From JADGRF01 sp036382515 (lineage in GTDB: Bacteria; Myxococcota_A; Polyangia; Polyangiales; JAFGIB01), in NCBI GenBank assembly GCA_036382515.1, contig DASVHQ010000075.1, positions 15,104 to 79,103 on the forward strand: a stretch of DNA of 64,000 nt, given 5' to 3'. Under the pieces are notes generated by a model. That model was not told the origin of the DNA. It worked only from the letters and a program-made list of their open reading frames with translations, and ran no database searches. This document shows positions 16,584 through 25,211 of this stretch, in pieces. How positions within the stretch are numbered: position 1 is the stretch's first letter; every line of letters starts with the position of its first letter. The position numbers and the translations under genes were made by a program.

Positions 16584-16973
16584 ATGAACAAGGCAAATGG
16601 CGACGCAGGCAGACAGTCGACGGTCGAAACGCTGGGTGCGAGTGAAGAGGAACTTCGGCTCGCCATGCTGCGTGAAGCCGAGCAGCGCATGACCGACGAG
16701 CAATCGACGCAAGCCTACGCGGAAGAGATCGCCGACGCGCACATGCTGATGTCTTGGGGCGGAGCGGGATTGATCGCAGGTGTAGCGCTTGCATTGGCAG
16801 TCTGGGACCTCGGCATCGGGCTGGCGCTGCTCTTCGGGCTCTTTGCGATGACGGGGGCGATCGTGCTCGCGGCCGTCGTGACCAGCGTCAAGCGCAGCAT
16901 CGAACGCCGTCCGAGCGGCACTGCCCGCGGCCGTGTCGTCGCTCGGCACCGCGAATCACGCGTGGGGCCATGA
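16584..16973 (+). CDS. Small two-helix membrane protein, 129 aa
   Basis: ATG 16584 follows a strong purine-rich ribosome site. The N-terminal half is an acidic amphipathic region (ASEEELRLAMLREAEQRMTD) and may form a coiled coil. Two adjacent membrane helices follow (GGAGLIAGVALALAVWDLGI and LALLFGLFAMTGAIVLAAVV), with a basic C-terminal tail. The N-terminus is predicted cytoplasmic. No family recognised; the size and layout resemble DUF-type two-TM regulators or phage-shock-like proteins, without sequence support for either. Confidence 0.7.
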   Translation: MNKANGDAGRQSTVETLGASEEELRLAMLREAEQRMTDEQSTQAYAEEIADAHMLMSWGGAGLIAGVALALAVWDLGIGLALLFGLFAMTGAIVLAAVVTSVKRSIERRPSGTARGRVVARHRESRVGP

Positions 16974-17099
16974 CCGGGTCGGCTGCTCGGCCAAGCCGCA
17001 GCACGAGCTCTCGCCGTCTTCGCTGCACTCGACTGCAACGTGGTCGCGAATCAGTAGCGGCCGCAACTCGTGTCAGCTGCCACAGGGCGCAACTCTGGA

Positions 17100-17600
17100 T
17101 CAGCTAGCCGACGCGCACGAGACCGGGCCGTCCTGCTCAGCGCCACGGCGTGCCAAGCGCCACGGCATCGCAGAGCACTCCACCGCTCGAGAGCTGCGGG
17201 GTGTCGTCGTGCCCATGCGAAAGCCATCGAGCCCGAAGGAGGCGGTGCTACCGGGCCCGTCGCTGACGCTGACCAGGAAGCGCAAGTAGCAGGCGTCGTG
17301 AAGCGCCACAAATTCTATGCACAGGTGCTGCCACTGACCTTGCTCGGAATCGATGCGGCTGTAGCCGTCCGTGAAAGTTTCATCTTCGCCGCACAGCGTG
17401 TTGCCGGCCCACAGGTTGACCAGGCAACTCACGTCGTTGGGCTGCGGCGGTGCCGCGGCCACCGTGTAGTCCCAGCAAAGCCAGTAGTGCTGCCCCTGAT
17501 GGAGTGGCTGTTTCAGCTGCTGCCCGAGCACGAGCGTCGCGGTGGTTCCGACGAACACCTTGCCGTCTGCAGCCGTTGGCGGCCAAACCGAGGCGCCCAC
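17100..17600 (-). pseudogene. Remnant of a secreted carbohydrate-binding-like protein
   Basis: The frame reads as a beta-rich extracellular module: DGKVFVGTTATLVLGQQLKQ, then QHYWLCWDYTVAA, LVNLWAGNTLCGEDETF and SFGLDGFRMG, a jelly-roll-like pattern seen in CBM-like parts of myxobacterial lipoproteins. There is no signal peptide, start codon with ribosome site, or preceding linker, and the last ~30 residues become Arg/Ser-rich. It looks like one domain left over from a larger exported protein. It lies immediately downstream of the thioesterase gene on the same strand, 30 bp away. Confidence 0.45.
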
Positions 17601-17630
17601 GCCGCGGGATGAATCGACGGCACACCCTCC

Positions 17631-18068
17631 TCACGGCTCGACTTTTTCACGGACGATCACCGCATACGTGACGGTCGCGTGCGCGACCAGCGTCTCGCTG
17701 CCTTCGCTGAACAGGCGCACCTGCGCGACGCTCAAGCGCTTGCCGAGCTTGAGCAGCGTGCCTTCCGCGACCAGCGGCTCGGGTCCGGGCCGCGACAAGA
17801 AGCTGATGTTCAGGTTGCTGGTGACCGACGCTGCCGCGGCGAAGCCGAGGTTGTGAAGCACCAGCGCCCAGGCCGCCGTGTCTGCCATCGCCATCTGGAT
17901 CGGTCCGGAAATGCTGGCGCCCGGACGCAGGTGTCGATCCGTCACCTGCAACCGCACGCGCACCTGCGTGGCGCTGACCGAGTCGATGGTGATGACGGGG
18001 TCACGGTCGTCCTGCGGAAACGCCTCCGTGATGAAACGCTGGATCTCTTCGGCGCTGGGTCTGTGCAT
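17631..18068 (-). CDS. PaaI-type hotdog-fold thioesterase
   Basis: 145 aa, the usual size for a single hotdog domain. The signature region RHLRPGASISGPIQMAMADT has the active-site helix and the Asp expected in PaaI/4HBT thioesterases, and the strand SNLNISFLSRPGPEPLVAEG matches the following family block. It probably hydrolyses an acyl-CoA; the substrate is not evident. The ATG at 18068 (HRPSAEEIQRF) is preferred to the GTG at 18089. It lies 51 bp from the lipoprotein gene upstream on the same strand, so cotranscription is possible. Confidence 0.8.
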   Translation of the reverse strand: MHRPSAEEIQRFITEAFPQDDRDPVITIDSVSATQVRVRLQVTDRHLRPGASISGPIQMAMADTAAWALVLHNLGFAAAASVTSNLNISFLSRPGPEPLVAEGTLLKLGKRLSVAQVRLFSEGSETLVAHATVTYAVIVREKVEP

Positions 18069-18119
18069 GTCCGAGCCAGCGTACCGCACAAGCGGACCGG
18101 GGGCTCGTTCGACACCGCC

Positions 18120-19184
18120 TCAGCGCGCCGAGTTGGGCAGCATGTACATGAACGCGACGCCACCGGCCCGCACCAGCACGGTGCCCGTCGAGACCTCGCG
18201 CCCGCTCTTCATGTCGACTGCGCTCACGGTGAGATTGCTCGCGGGCAGCGAGAATGCACCGCCCACGCCGCGCGAGCTCGTCATGCCGAGCGCGAGCGCC
18301 ACGGCGTTCGACTTGTCCGTGTAGAACACACGGCTTGCGCCCGGGTTCGGGCTGATACTGACCTTGACGTCGGCAGCTTCTGCGTGTGGCAGACCCGTGT
18401 TGTCCAGGTAGCGCACCGGCAGGCAGCCCTGCACGCGAAAGATCACGTGCCCGGTCGTTGGGTCGAACGGATCGGTGAAGGATTTGTGGACGCCGGTGGC
18501 CACCGCCAAACCGGCGAGCGCGTCGCTCGTCAGCTGAAACTGGGTGAAATTCGAAACGCGGTAGATCGGTTCGGTCCACTGCGTGGTCGAGGGCGCATAG
18601 CCGGCGCCGGAAAAAGAGAAGAAGCCATCGAACGCGGGCGGGACGCTCAACATGACGCTGCCGTTCTTGTCGGTGACGGCACGGCTGGTGCGACCGCTCT
18701 GGCAGGTGGGGTCGACGCTCTGGCAAGCGTCGACCGTGACGCCCGGCAGCGGCATCCTCGGCTCGGCCGCGAAGTCGATGACGTCGACACGGAAGCCGTA
18801 GTCTTTGCTGGGCACGGGCCAGGTGTACTTGTCGATGCAGCCCCAGGTGACGTCGCACGCTTCGTCGCACTGGCTTTGCATGCAGCCAAGCAGCGCATCG
18901 AAGGCGCTGGACACCTGGGTCACCGGGGTGATGGGCTTGAGCAGATCGGCGCCGCAGGCGGTGCCCTGGCCGCAGGCCTTGGCCAAGTCGCAACAGTTTT
19001 GGCGGATGCAGGCGTTGCAGCTCGTTGTAAGCCTGTTGGACAGGCCGCAGCTCGGCCCGCTGGCGGTGGCGGCGTCCTGTGCGCCGGCGTCGGTGTTCGG
19101 GTCGGTGGCGACTTTTTGGAAGTCGGGCAAGACGCAGCCGAGCGCGCCGAACACGAGCAACGCGAGGCAACAAGCACGCATCAC
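18120..19184 (-). CDS. Lipoprotein with Cys-rich head and Ig-like/carboxypeptidase-regulatory-like domain
   Basis: 354 aa. Signal MMRACCLALLVFGALGC with lipobox. The next ~100 residues are rich in Cys (SCNACIRQNCCDLAKACGQG, MQSQCDEACD), a small disulphide domain seen in myxobacterial lipoproteins. A beta-rich region follows with the layout of carboxypeptidase-regulatory-like domains (MPLPGVTVDACQ ... GRTSRAVTDKNGSVMLSVPP). The start codon overlaps the stop of the upstream TPR/PEGA gene by 4 nt (ATGA), so the two are translationally coupled and probably act together in the envelope. The exact role is unknown. Confidence 0.8.
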   Translation of the reverse strand: MMRACCLALLVFGALGCVLPDFQKVATDPNTDAGAQDAATASGPSCGLSNRLTTSCNACIRQNCCDLAKACGQGTACGADLLKPITPVTQVSSAFDALLGCMQSQCDEACDVTWGCIDKYTWPVPSKDYGFRVDVIDFAAEPRMPLPGVTVDACQSVDPTCQSGRTSRAVTDKNGSVMLSVPPAFDGFFSFSGAGYAPSTTQWTEPIYRVSNFTQFQLTSDALAGLAVATGVHKSFTDPFDPTTGHVIFRVQGCLPVRYLDNTGLPHAEAADVKVSISPNPGASRVFYTDKSNAVALALGMTSSRGVGGAFSLPASNLTVSAVDMKSGREVSTGTVLVRAGGVAFMYMLPNSAR

Positions 19185-20239
19185 AGCTGACCTCGCACGC
19201 CCGCCATGCCCCAGCCGAGCATCGGTTCGAGGCGAGCGTGTTCCGCAGACACGGGTTCGCCGCCGGTGAGCAGCAGCACCGTGGACAGGGAGAGCAGCGC
19301 ACCACCCGCAATCAAGCTGATGCTCGAGACGGTCTTGAGCTGCTCGTAGGTGTCGAGCGTGCCGTAGCTTGCGGGTCCACAGCGGCGGCCGGGGCAGCGT
19401 TCATCGAGCTTGGCTTGCTGGGCCGCGGCCAGGCCCGCTGTCACGCCGAAGGCCGCCATCGCGACAGCACCCACGGCGAGGCCCACGTACGCGATGGTCT
19501 TGCGCGTGGCACTGCCGTGCTGGCGCGTGGAGGGCTTGCGTGGAAGCGGCTCCGGCACCTGCGCGGGAGCGGCGACCTGGTCCATGGTTGGCGCGGGCGA
19601 GGCCTGCACCGGCGCCCGCGCGGCAGGCTTCACGAGCGGCAGCGCTGCGCTGACCGCCGCCGTTGGCTGCAGGTTCAGGTACAGCTGCAACGTTGCGCGG
19701 TCCCCAGCTTCCACCACCACTTCGCGGTGCTCGGTGGCATAGCCGTCTGCGCTGGCGGCCACGTCGTGCTTGCCTGGCTCCAGCAGCAACTCTTTGTTGG
19801 TGAGCAGCACGGCCTCGGCCGTATCCACCCTGACCGTGGCCGTTTCGGGCGAGAGCTGTAGCCGAAAGCGACCGAGCTTTTGGCTGCTACGCTCGCTCAG
19901 CTCTTGCAGCTGGCCTCGCTGCTCGCCGGTCAGTGGCTTACGCGTCTCGGCCAGAGCGGCGTCGAAGCTGCGCAGCGCATCGGCGTAGTCGCCCAGGTTG
20001 AACGAGCACATCCCGATCGTGCGCAGCGTGCGTGCCGTGGGCTCTAGCTCGTGCGCGCGGCGAAACAGCGTGCGAGCTTCGGCCCAGCGCCCAGCGTCGA
20101 ACGCTTGCAGTGCATCGTTGATGAAGTGGTCGTAGTCGCTCGGCTCGGCCCGTGCGACCGACGGGGCCGCGACAAGCATGCCAACCGACGCACATGCGAA
20201 GCACGCCCACAACCCGACGATCAACGTTGCAGCACGCAT
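19181..20239 (-). CDS. Secreted TPR-PEGA membrane protein
   Basis: 352 aa from the ATG at 20239, which follows the ribosome site GGGGAAGG. A signal peptide ends near APSVARAEP. TPR-like helices (DALQAFDAGRWAEARTLFRR; LRSFDAALAETRK) are followed by a PEGA-like domain (LLTNKELLLEPGKHDVAASA, DGYATEHREVVVEAGDRATL), a Pro/Ala linker, and one or two membrane segments (YVGLAVGAVAMAAFGVTAGL; LIAGGALLSLSTVLLLTG). This architecture is common in Polyangiales and is typically linked to surface or kinase systems. It is transcribed before the overlapping lipoprotein gene and divergently from the kinase at 20397; the 158-bp gap presumably holds both promoters. Confidence 0.85.
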   Translation of the reverse strand: MRAATLIVGLWACFACASVGMLVAAPSVARAEPSDYDHFINDALQAFDAGRWAEARTLFRRAHELEPTARTLRTIGMCSFNLGDYADALRSFDAALAETRKPLTGEQRGQLQELSERSSQKLGRFRLQLSPETATVRVDTAEAVLLTNKELLLEPGKHDVAASADGYATEHREVVVEAGDRATLQLYLNLQPTAAVSAALPLVKPAARAPVQASPAPTMDQVAAPAQVPEPLPRKPSTRQHGSATRKTIAYVGLAVGAVAMAAFGVTAGLAAAQQAKLDERCPGRRCGPASYGTLDTYEQLKTVSSISLIAGGALLSLSTVLLLTGGEPVSAEHARLEPMLGWGMAGVRGQL

Positions 20240-20396
20240 CAGTTGGCCTTCCCCGCGACCGGCGGAGTGCGCGGCGGAGTGCCCCGCCCGCCGGTTTTCG
20301 GCAGCGTGCCCACCTCGCTCGCGGCGGTCATAGCAAAAAATCGCCATGGGCAGCTAGATCGTGGGATGATTCAGCGTCAAGTTTTCGCGTCTCGCC

Positions 20397-21938
20397 ATGG
20401 CTGACCCAGGTACAAAGTCCAAGTCGGCGCAGGGCTCGGTGGCCGGGACCAGCTTGGGCAAGAGCGGGCAGCGCGACAGCACCCGGAGCGGGCCCGCCCC
20501 CGCAGGCAGCGTCAACGCGCTGCCGCAGCCGGGCGACCTGGTCGACGCCAAGTACCAGGTCGATCGCCTGCTCGCGCAGGGTGGGATGGGCGCCGTCTAC
20601 GCCGCCACGCACGTGGTCAGCGGCAAGCGGGTGGCGCTCAAATGGATGCTGCCGAGCGTCAGCCAGCTGCCGGACGCGACCGAACGCTTCGTGCGCGAAG
20701 CACGCGCCACCGCGCGCATCGACCATCCGAACGTAGTGGACATCTACGACGTGGGCAACGACGGGGCCGGCGTCTACCTGGTGATGGAGCTGCTGCAAGG
20801 CGAGACGCTGCACGATCGCCTGGCACGCGCGGCGTTGCCCGTGACCCAGTCGATCGCTCTGCTGATGCCCGCCCTGCGCGGCGTCGCGGCCGCACACGCT
20901 CACGGCGTGATCCATCGCGATCTGAAGCCCGACAACATCTTCCTGTGCCAGGGTCCGCACGGCGAGCCGCGCGAGCCCAAGGTCGTCGACTTCGGCATCT
21001 CGAAGATCGCCAAGAGCGACCACGCCCGCGACCAGGGGCTGACGCAGAGCGGCGTCGTGATGGGTACGCCTTATTACATGTCGCCGGAACAAGTGCGTGG
21101 CACCAAAGAGCTGGATGAGCGCGGCGACATCTACGCGTTCGGCGTGATCCTCTACGAGATGCTGGCCGGCCAGCGGCCCTTCCAGGCCGAGACCTACAAC
21201 GAATTGATACTGAAGATCGCCACCGAAGATCCGCTTCCGCTCGTGCGCCAGAATCCCGCGCTCGACCAGCGCCTCGCCGCGGTCGTCGAGCGCGCGATGG
21301 CGCGGGCGCCCGAAGCGCGCTTCGGCAGCGTCGAGGCACTGGCGCTGGCGCTCGAGCCCTTTGCGGGCGGCGTCACGTTTCATCATCCGTCCTTCGTGCC
21401 GGGAGAGCTCGGCGCCGCGCAACCGGGTCCGCCTCGGGCCGATGTGCCTGCCATGCACACTCGACTTTCTGTGAACAGCAGTTTTGGCGCTGGCGCACGA
21501 CCCTGGCTGATGGCTGGGATCGTCGTGGGCCTGCTCGTGGGGGCGGCTCTGCTTTGGCGTGCTCGTAGCGTCGGGCGCGAGCCGGCAGCCCACGTGGTGC
21601 AGCCGGCGCCTCTGCGCACGGGTACAGCGAACGCGCAGGCGCCGTCGGAGCCGCCGCCAACAGCGGCACAGGCACCGATGCGCGCACCGACGCCTGCGCA
21701 GCCGCCCCCGCCGACGGCGGCTGAAACCACCCTCCGCGCCGAGGCGCCGCAAGCACAACCGCCGGCGCCAGCGCGCAACCGCCATGGCAAGCGTTCCGCG
21801 TCGGCGGCGGCCAAGACGCAAGCCGCGCTACCCGCCAACTGGGACGAGCGCCTGCCACTGGCGCCCAGCGCCGCGCAGCCGAAAACAGGCCCAATCCAGA
21901 GCGCGGCCGGGCGGATCAGTCGCGACGAATTGCGTTGA
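20397..21938 (+). CDS. Transmembrane serine/threonine kinase
   Basis: 513 aa. Hanks kinase domain at about 53-320 with all key residues: Gly loop QGGMG, Lys82, HRDLKPDN (Asp175), DFG (198-200) and the SPEQ activation segment (GTPYYMSPEQVRG). After a short linker one membrane helix (WLMAGIVVGLLVGAALLW, about 360-380) leads to a Pro/Ala-rich periplasmic tail with a basic segment. Typical PknB-like topology; it can be expected to autophosphorylate and signal from envelope to cytoplasm. No sensor domain is recognisable. It is followed, with stop and start overlapping (TGATG), by the cut-off methyltransferase frame. Confidence 0.95.
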   Translation: MADPGTKSKSAQGSVAGTSLGKSGQRDSTRSGPAPAGSVNALPQPGDLVDAKYQVDRLLAQGGMGAVYAATHVVSGKRVALKWMLPSVSQLPDATERFVREARATARIDHPNVVDIYDVGNDGAGVYLVMELLQGETLHDRLARAALPVTQSIALLMPALRGVAAAHAHGVIHRDLKPDNIFLCQGPHGEPREPKVVDFGISKIAKSDHARDQGLTQSGVVMGTPYYMSPEQVRGTKELDERGDIYAFGVILYEMLAGQRPFQAETYNELILKIATEDPLPLVRQNPALDQRLAAVVERAMARAPEARFGSVEALALALEPFAGGVTFHHPSFVPGELGAAQPGPPRADVPAMHTRLSVNSSFGAGARPWLMAGIVVGLLVGAALLWRARSVGREPAAHVVQPAPLRTGTANAQAPSEPPPTAAQAPMRAPTPAQPPPPTAAETTLRAEAPQAQPPAPARNRHGKRSASAAAKTQAALPANWDERLPLAPSAAQPKTGPIQSAAGRISRDELR

Positions 21939-22114
21939 TGAAGCTCCACTGGCCAGCACCGGAGCGCAACCGAGAGCCGATCCTCAAGGTGTTGCGGCGC
22001 GTCCTGCCGAGTGACGGAGCGGTGCTCGAAATCGCCAGTGGCACCGGACAGCACGCCGTTTACAGGGCTGCGGCGGCGACAGCTACGGCGCAGACAGCAA
22101 GTGCGAGTGGGTGA
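21938..22114 (+). pseudogene. Truncated DUF938 methyltransferase
   Basis: 58-codon frame whose ATG shares its A with the kinase stop codon. The first ~43 residues are a textbook DUF938 N-terminus: KLHWPAPERNREPILKVLRR, then GAVLEIASGTGQHAV, including SAM-binding motif I. After VYRAAA the sequence becomes Ala/Thr/Ser repeats and stops; intact members run about 200 residues. It is a 3'-deleted remnant. Kinase and methyltransferase may once have been an operon; the deletion end lies near 22065. Confidence 0.8.
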
Positions 22115-22222
22115 AAGCAGTGCCTACGCGGTGAAGCTAGACTCCGACGCGGCGTGAGCGGCTGAAGCCGCAGTCGAACCTTGGTCCGCTGGACCAGTGG
22201 CCCAGCACACCCACCGACAAGC

Positions 22223-23212
22223 TCAGCGTTTCTTGAACGACAGCGCCGCGTGCAACGCGTGCGCCGCGTTGTTCGGCGCCACCACGACGATGCTCATACC
22301 CAGGTGGTCGGCTTGCGTTCCCAGCAGCCAGGCGTTGATGGTGGCCATGCAAGGCGTCACGCCTGCGTCGTCGGGCGTGCCGCCGATGCAGGCGCTCCCC
22401 GGGGATGTCACCTGGATGTAGAGAGCACGCGAGTAGTCGGCATCCACGCGATACGGTGGCGCGTTTGCGCCGACGAAGAGTTCTGACTGCGAAGGATCGC
22501 CGATGCCGCCCTTGCTGAGCACCCGGTAGGTGGCGTCACCTGGCACCTTGAAGGTGAGATCGACGGCCACGCGCGGCGGGTCGGTCCAGGCGATGTTCAC
22601 GCTGCCGCTGGCAGTACCGGGCTTGAATGCACCGCCGCCGAGCGTGGGTGCGGTCGCCGCAAGCAGGTCGTAACGCGTGCTCCCGGTTGTGGGGATGGCC
22701 GCGCTGCGCCTGCCGATCGCATAGTGGAAACCCTCATTGGCGGTCCAGCTGAAGGTGCTCGGCTGGAAGACTCCGCCCATCTTGCCGGCGTTCCAGCGGC
22801 CAACGCTGACCGTGTCGTCGCCGCCCACCTCGCTGACGCGGCTGGTGCCCAGCGTGGGTGCTTCGTCGGCACCGGCGGTGTAAGCCGTGAGCGCGCCGGT
22901 CGCGTCGAAGACCGGCATCACGTCTTGTCGCGCGTCGATGCCGAGGCCCGCGCCAGTGCAGAGGAGGTCATACTTGCCCAAAAGCGGCATGGAGCCATCG
23001 CCTGCATCACCCGCGTCACCTGCATCGCTGCCTTGCGCATGGCCCGCGTCCGCGCGCCCCGCATCGGGCCGCGGCTTGCCGCTGTCCTTGACGGCGGCGG
23101 CGTCGTGGCCTGCATCGACAACCGACTGCGAGGCAGACTTCTTGCTGCCGCCGCACGCCGTGACGCCGAAAACGAACAAGAGCGAAGCCAGAGCGAGTGT
23201 TCTCGTGAGCAT
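22223..23212 (-). CDS. Secreted lipoprotein, 329 aa
   Basis: ATG 23212 gives the signal LTRTLALASLLFVFGVTAC with a lipobox Cys. A long Asp/Ala/Gly linker follows (HDAAAVKDSGKPRPDAGRAD). The globular part is beta-rich (GKYDLLCTGAGLGIDARQDV; FTWTANEGFH-like strands; ATYRVLSKGGIGDPSQSELF) and contains two widely spaced Cys near the C-terminus. No family recognised. It has no close same-strand neighbour. The start at 23212 is preferred because the signal begins there; longer in-frame starts give a nonsense N-terminus. Confidence 0.75.
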   Translation of the reverse strand: MLTRTLALASLLFVFGVTACGGSKKSASQSVVDAGHDAAAVKDSGKPRPDAGRADAGHAQGSDAGDAGDAGDGSMPLLGKYDLLCTGAGLGIDARQDVMPVFDATGALTAYTAGADEAPTLGTSRVSEVGGDDTVSVGRWNAGKMGGVFQPSTFSWTANEGFHYAIGRRSAAIPTTGSTRYDLLAATAPTLGGGAFKPGTASGSVNIAWTDPPRVAVDLTFKVPGDATYRVLSKGGIGDPSQSELFVGANAPPYRVDADYSRALYIQVTSPGSACIGGTPDDAGVTPCMATINAWLLGTQADHLGMSIVVVAPNNAAHALHAALSFKKR

Positions 23213-23487
23213 GCGATGCCTTCGTCGTGATTGGGCGCCGAGCACAGCGGCGGCTGCGCTCCAAGCGTACCATTGCATCGAACAGGTGCCCGACGGAAAG
23301 CCCGCCTGCCGGGGCTACCGGGCCTCGTGGCATGAAACGGGGTAGAGTCGACGTACGCCGGTGTAGCGATCGGTGGGCTCGGTGATTGGGCCTGTACGAC
23401 CCAACCGATCCGAGGCGAAAACCGCGTATGCGTGCTCGCGACGACCACCAAACCTTATCGCACCCTCTCGAAGTCACGCAGCAGCCG

Positions 23488-24477
23488 TCAACCGTGCCTC
23501 GAGCGCTGACCTGCCGCTGGCGCGCGCGATTTCTTCCCGCGCTGCGACTGCGGCCCACGCGGATTGCTCGCAGCGTTGTTGTGGGGCGTCTTGCGCTGAG
23601 CGTTGTTCGGCGCCTGTTGGCTGCCACCGCGCATGCGAATGCCCAGCGACTCGCGGCGGCGCCGTTCGTCGCGCTCGGCTTCGGCGATCAAGGCGAGCAC
23701 ATCATCCGTGAGCGCGAGCTTGTCAGTGGTTTGGAAATGCCCGGTGAGCTTGGTGTCGGCGGTCAGCTCACCGCGTTCATACAATTGCCACATCTCCTGC
23801 GCGAAGGGCGGCGACTTGCGACCCGGGATGTGCTTGCCCAGGAAGCGATGGAGGTTGTCGACGTCGCGCAAGAGCAACTTGCGAGCGTTCTGGTTGCTGG
23901 ACGCATCGACGGCCTGTGGGAAGTCGATGATGACGGGCCCCTCTGTGCCCATGAGCACGTTGAAGTCCGAGAGATCACCATGCACCACGCCCGCAGCGAG
24001 CATGCGCACCACCTCCGTGAGCACTCGGTCGAAGACCCTGGTCGCGCCAGCGCGGTCCAGGCTCAAATCGCCCAGCCGCGGTGCGGGGTTGCCCTCGGCG
24101 TCCGTGACCAGCTCCATGATCAATACGCCATCGACGAAATGGTAAGGCACGGGAACGCGGACGCCGGCTGCGCGCAGCCTGTAGATCGTCTGCACCTCGG
24201 CCGAGCGCCAGGCGGCTTCGTCTTGGTCGCGACCGTGGCGCGTGCGCTTGCCCATGGCGCGCTGGTCACGGCTGTTGCGCACGTTGCGCCCCTCGGTGTA
24301 CTCGGCCCGCTGCTTGAAGGTGCGCTGGTGCGCCTCCTTGTAGACCTTCGCCACGCGCAGCTCGCCTTCGGAGCGCACGAGGAAGACCTGGGCTTCCTTG
24401 CCGCTCATCAGCGGCCGCAAGACCTGGTCGACGATACCTTCATCGACCAGGGAGATCAGGGAGGCTGGCGTTTGCAT
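23488..24477 (-). CDS. RIO1-family protein kinase
   Basis: 329 aa, COG1718-like. RIO signature features: SGKEAQVFLVRSEGELRVAK with the ATP-binding Lys44, the RIO flexible loop (TEGRNVRNSRDQRAMGKRTR), catalytic HGDLSDFN (Asp168) and metal-binding IIDFPQ (Asp185). The C-terminal ~70 residues are basic, Gln/Arg/Asn-rich and probably disordered, as in archaeal and eukaryotic RIO1. In archaea and eukaryotes RIO kinases act in ribosome maturation; the bacterial role is less clear. The macro-domain gene lies 18 bp upstream on the same strand, so the two are probably cotranscribed. Confidence 0.9.
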   Translation of the reverse strand: MQTPASLISLVDEGIVDQVLRPLMSGKEAQVFLVRSEGELRVAKVYKEAHQRTFKQRAEYTEGRNVRNSRDQRAMGKRTRHGRDQDEAAWRSAEVQTIYRLRAAGVRVPVPYHFVDGVLIMELVTDAEGNPAPRLGDLSLDRAGATRVFDRVLTEVVRMLAAGVVHGDLSDFNVLMGTEGPVIIDFPQAVDASSNQNARKLLLRDVDNLHRFLGKHIPGRKSPPFAQEMWQLYERGELTADTKLTGHFQTTDKLALTDDVLALIAEAERDERRRRESLGIRMRGGSQQAPNNAQRKTPHNNAASNPRGPQSQRGKKSRAPAAGQRSRHG

Positions 24478-24495
24478 GGTGGCTGGTGACGCTCG

Positions 24496-24999
24496 TTACT
24501 CGGTCGCAGCCGCCGCAGACTCGTCCGCGTTCGCAGGGGTCGCTGGTTTTGCGGTGCGAATGAATTGCTCGAAGACATCGATGCGGACCGTGCTGCCCAC
24601 GGTGATCTCACCGAGCATCTTGCGCACCCGCGTCCAGTCGAGGCTCACCGGACCCGTGCCGATGCGTGGCAGCCCGATGCGCTTGATCTTGGCCGCGGGC
24701 GCGGCCTGGAGCATCTTGCGCAGCGCTGTGTGGAGCGCGCTCAGCCGCGGCTTGCCATCCGCGTTCTGGATGCCCAGGGCGAACACGGTCACTTCGCCGT
24801 TGGTCCACACGAACACGTCGCCGAGGGCAAACTTGCCGCCTTGGCAGTGTTCGGCGTAGGCCACCGCGAGCTCGGGCCAGCGCTTCTTCATGGCGCTGGC
24901 GATGCCCACGTCCATGCTGCCGTCGGTGCTGCCCCCAAAGCCGTACGCTTGGATGCCCGTGGTTTCGAAGATATCGCCCTTGGTGAAAGCTGTTGGCAT
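24496..24999 (-). CDS. Macro-domain protein
   Basis: 167 aa from the ATG at 24999. The N-terminus (TAFTKGDIFETTGIQAYGFG), the central VFALGIQNADGKPRL and the loop IGLPRIGTGPVSLDWTRVRK follow the macro-domain pattern of strand-loop elements that bind ADP-ribose or related nucleotides, with the Gly-rich IGTG phosphate loop. The usual N-terminal Asn of hydrolytic macrodomains is not evident, so it may bind rather than hydrolyse. It ends with an Ala/Glu-rich tail. It precedes the RIO kinase by 18 bp on the same strand, which suggests a shared role in nucleotide or RNA metabolism (inference). Confidence 0.7.
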   Translation of the reverse strand: MPTAFTKGDIFETTGIQAYGFGGSTDGSMDVGIASAMKKRWPELAVAYAEHCQGGKFALGDVFVWTNGEVTVFALGIQNADGKPRLSALHTALRKMLQAAPAAKIKRIGLPRIGTGPVSLDWTRVRKMLGEITVGSTVRIDVFEQFIRTAKPATPANADESAAAATE

Positions 25000-25211
25000 A
25001 GGTGCGGCGCACCGTAGCACGCGTTCGGCCCATAACCCACCGGATGGGGCTACGGGCGGCAGCGGCAGCTGCGGGATCTCTCGCGTCGTCTCGAGAGGGA
25101 GCGAGCCAGAGCGAGGCTGCTGGCGAACGGCGTGTTGGGGCGGACGAGCTTGCCGCTGAGCTTGGAGTTGAAGCCGAGCACGCCGAGCGCGAGCTGTCCC
25201 TGTCGAGGGCT

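Noticed and set aside
25000..25211. Readthrough of the outer-membrane protein stop (TAG at 25212) into protein-like text
   Set aside because: The continuation is short, turns Arg-rich and lacks barrel pattern; the upstream frame already ends with a typical aromatic C-terminus.
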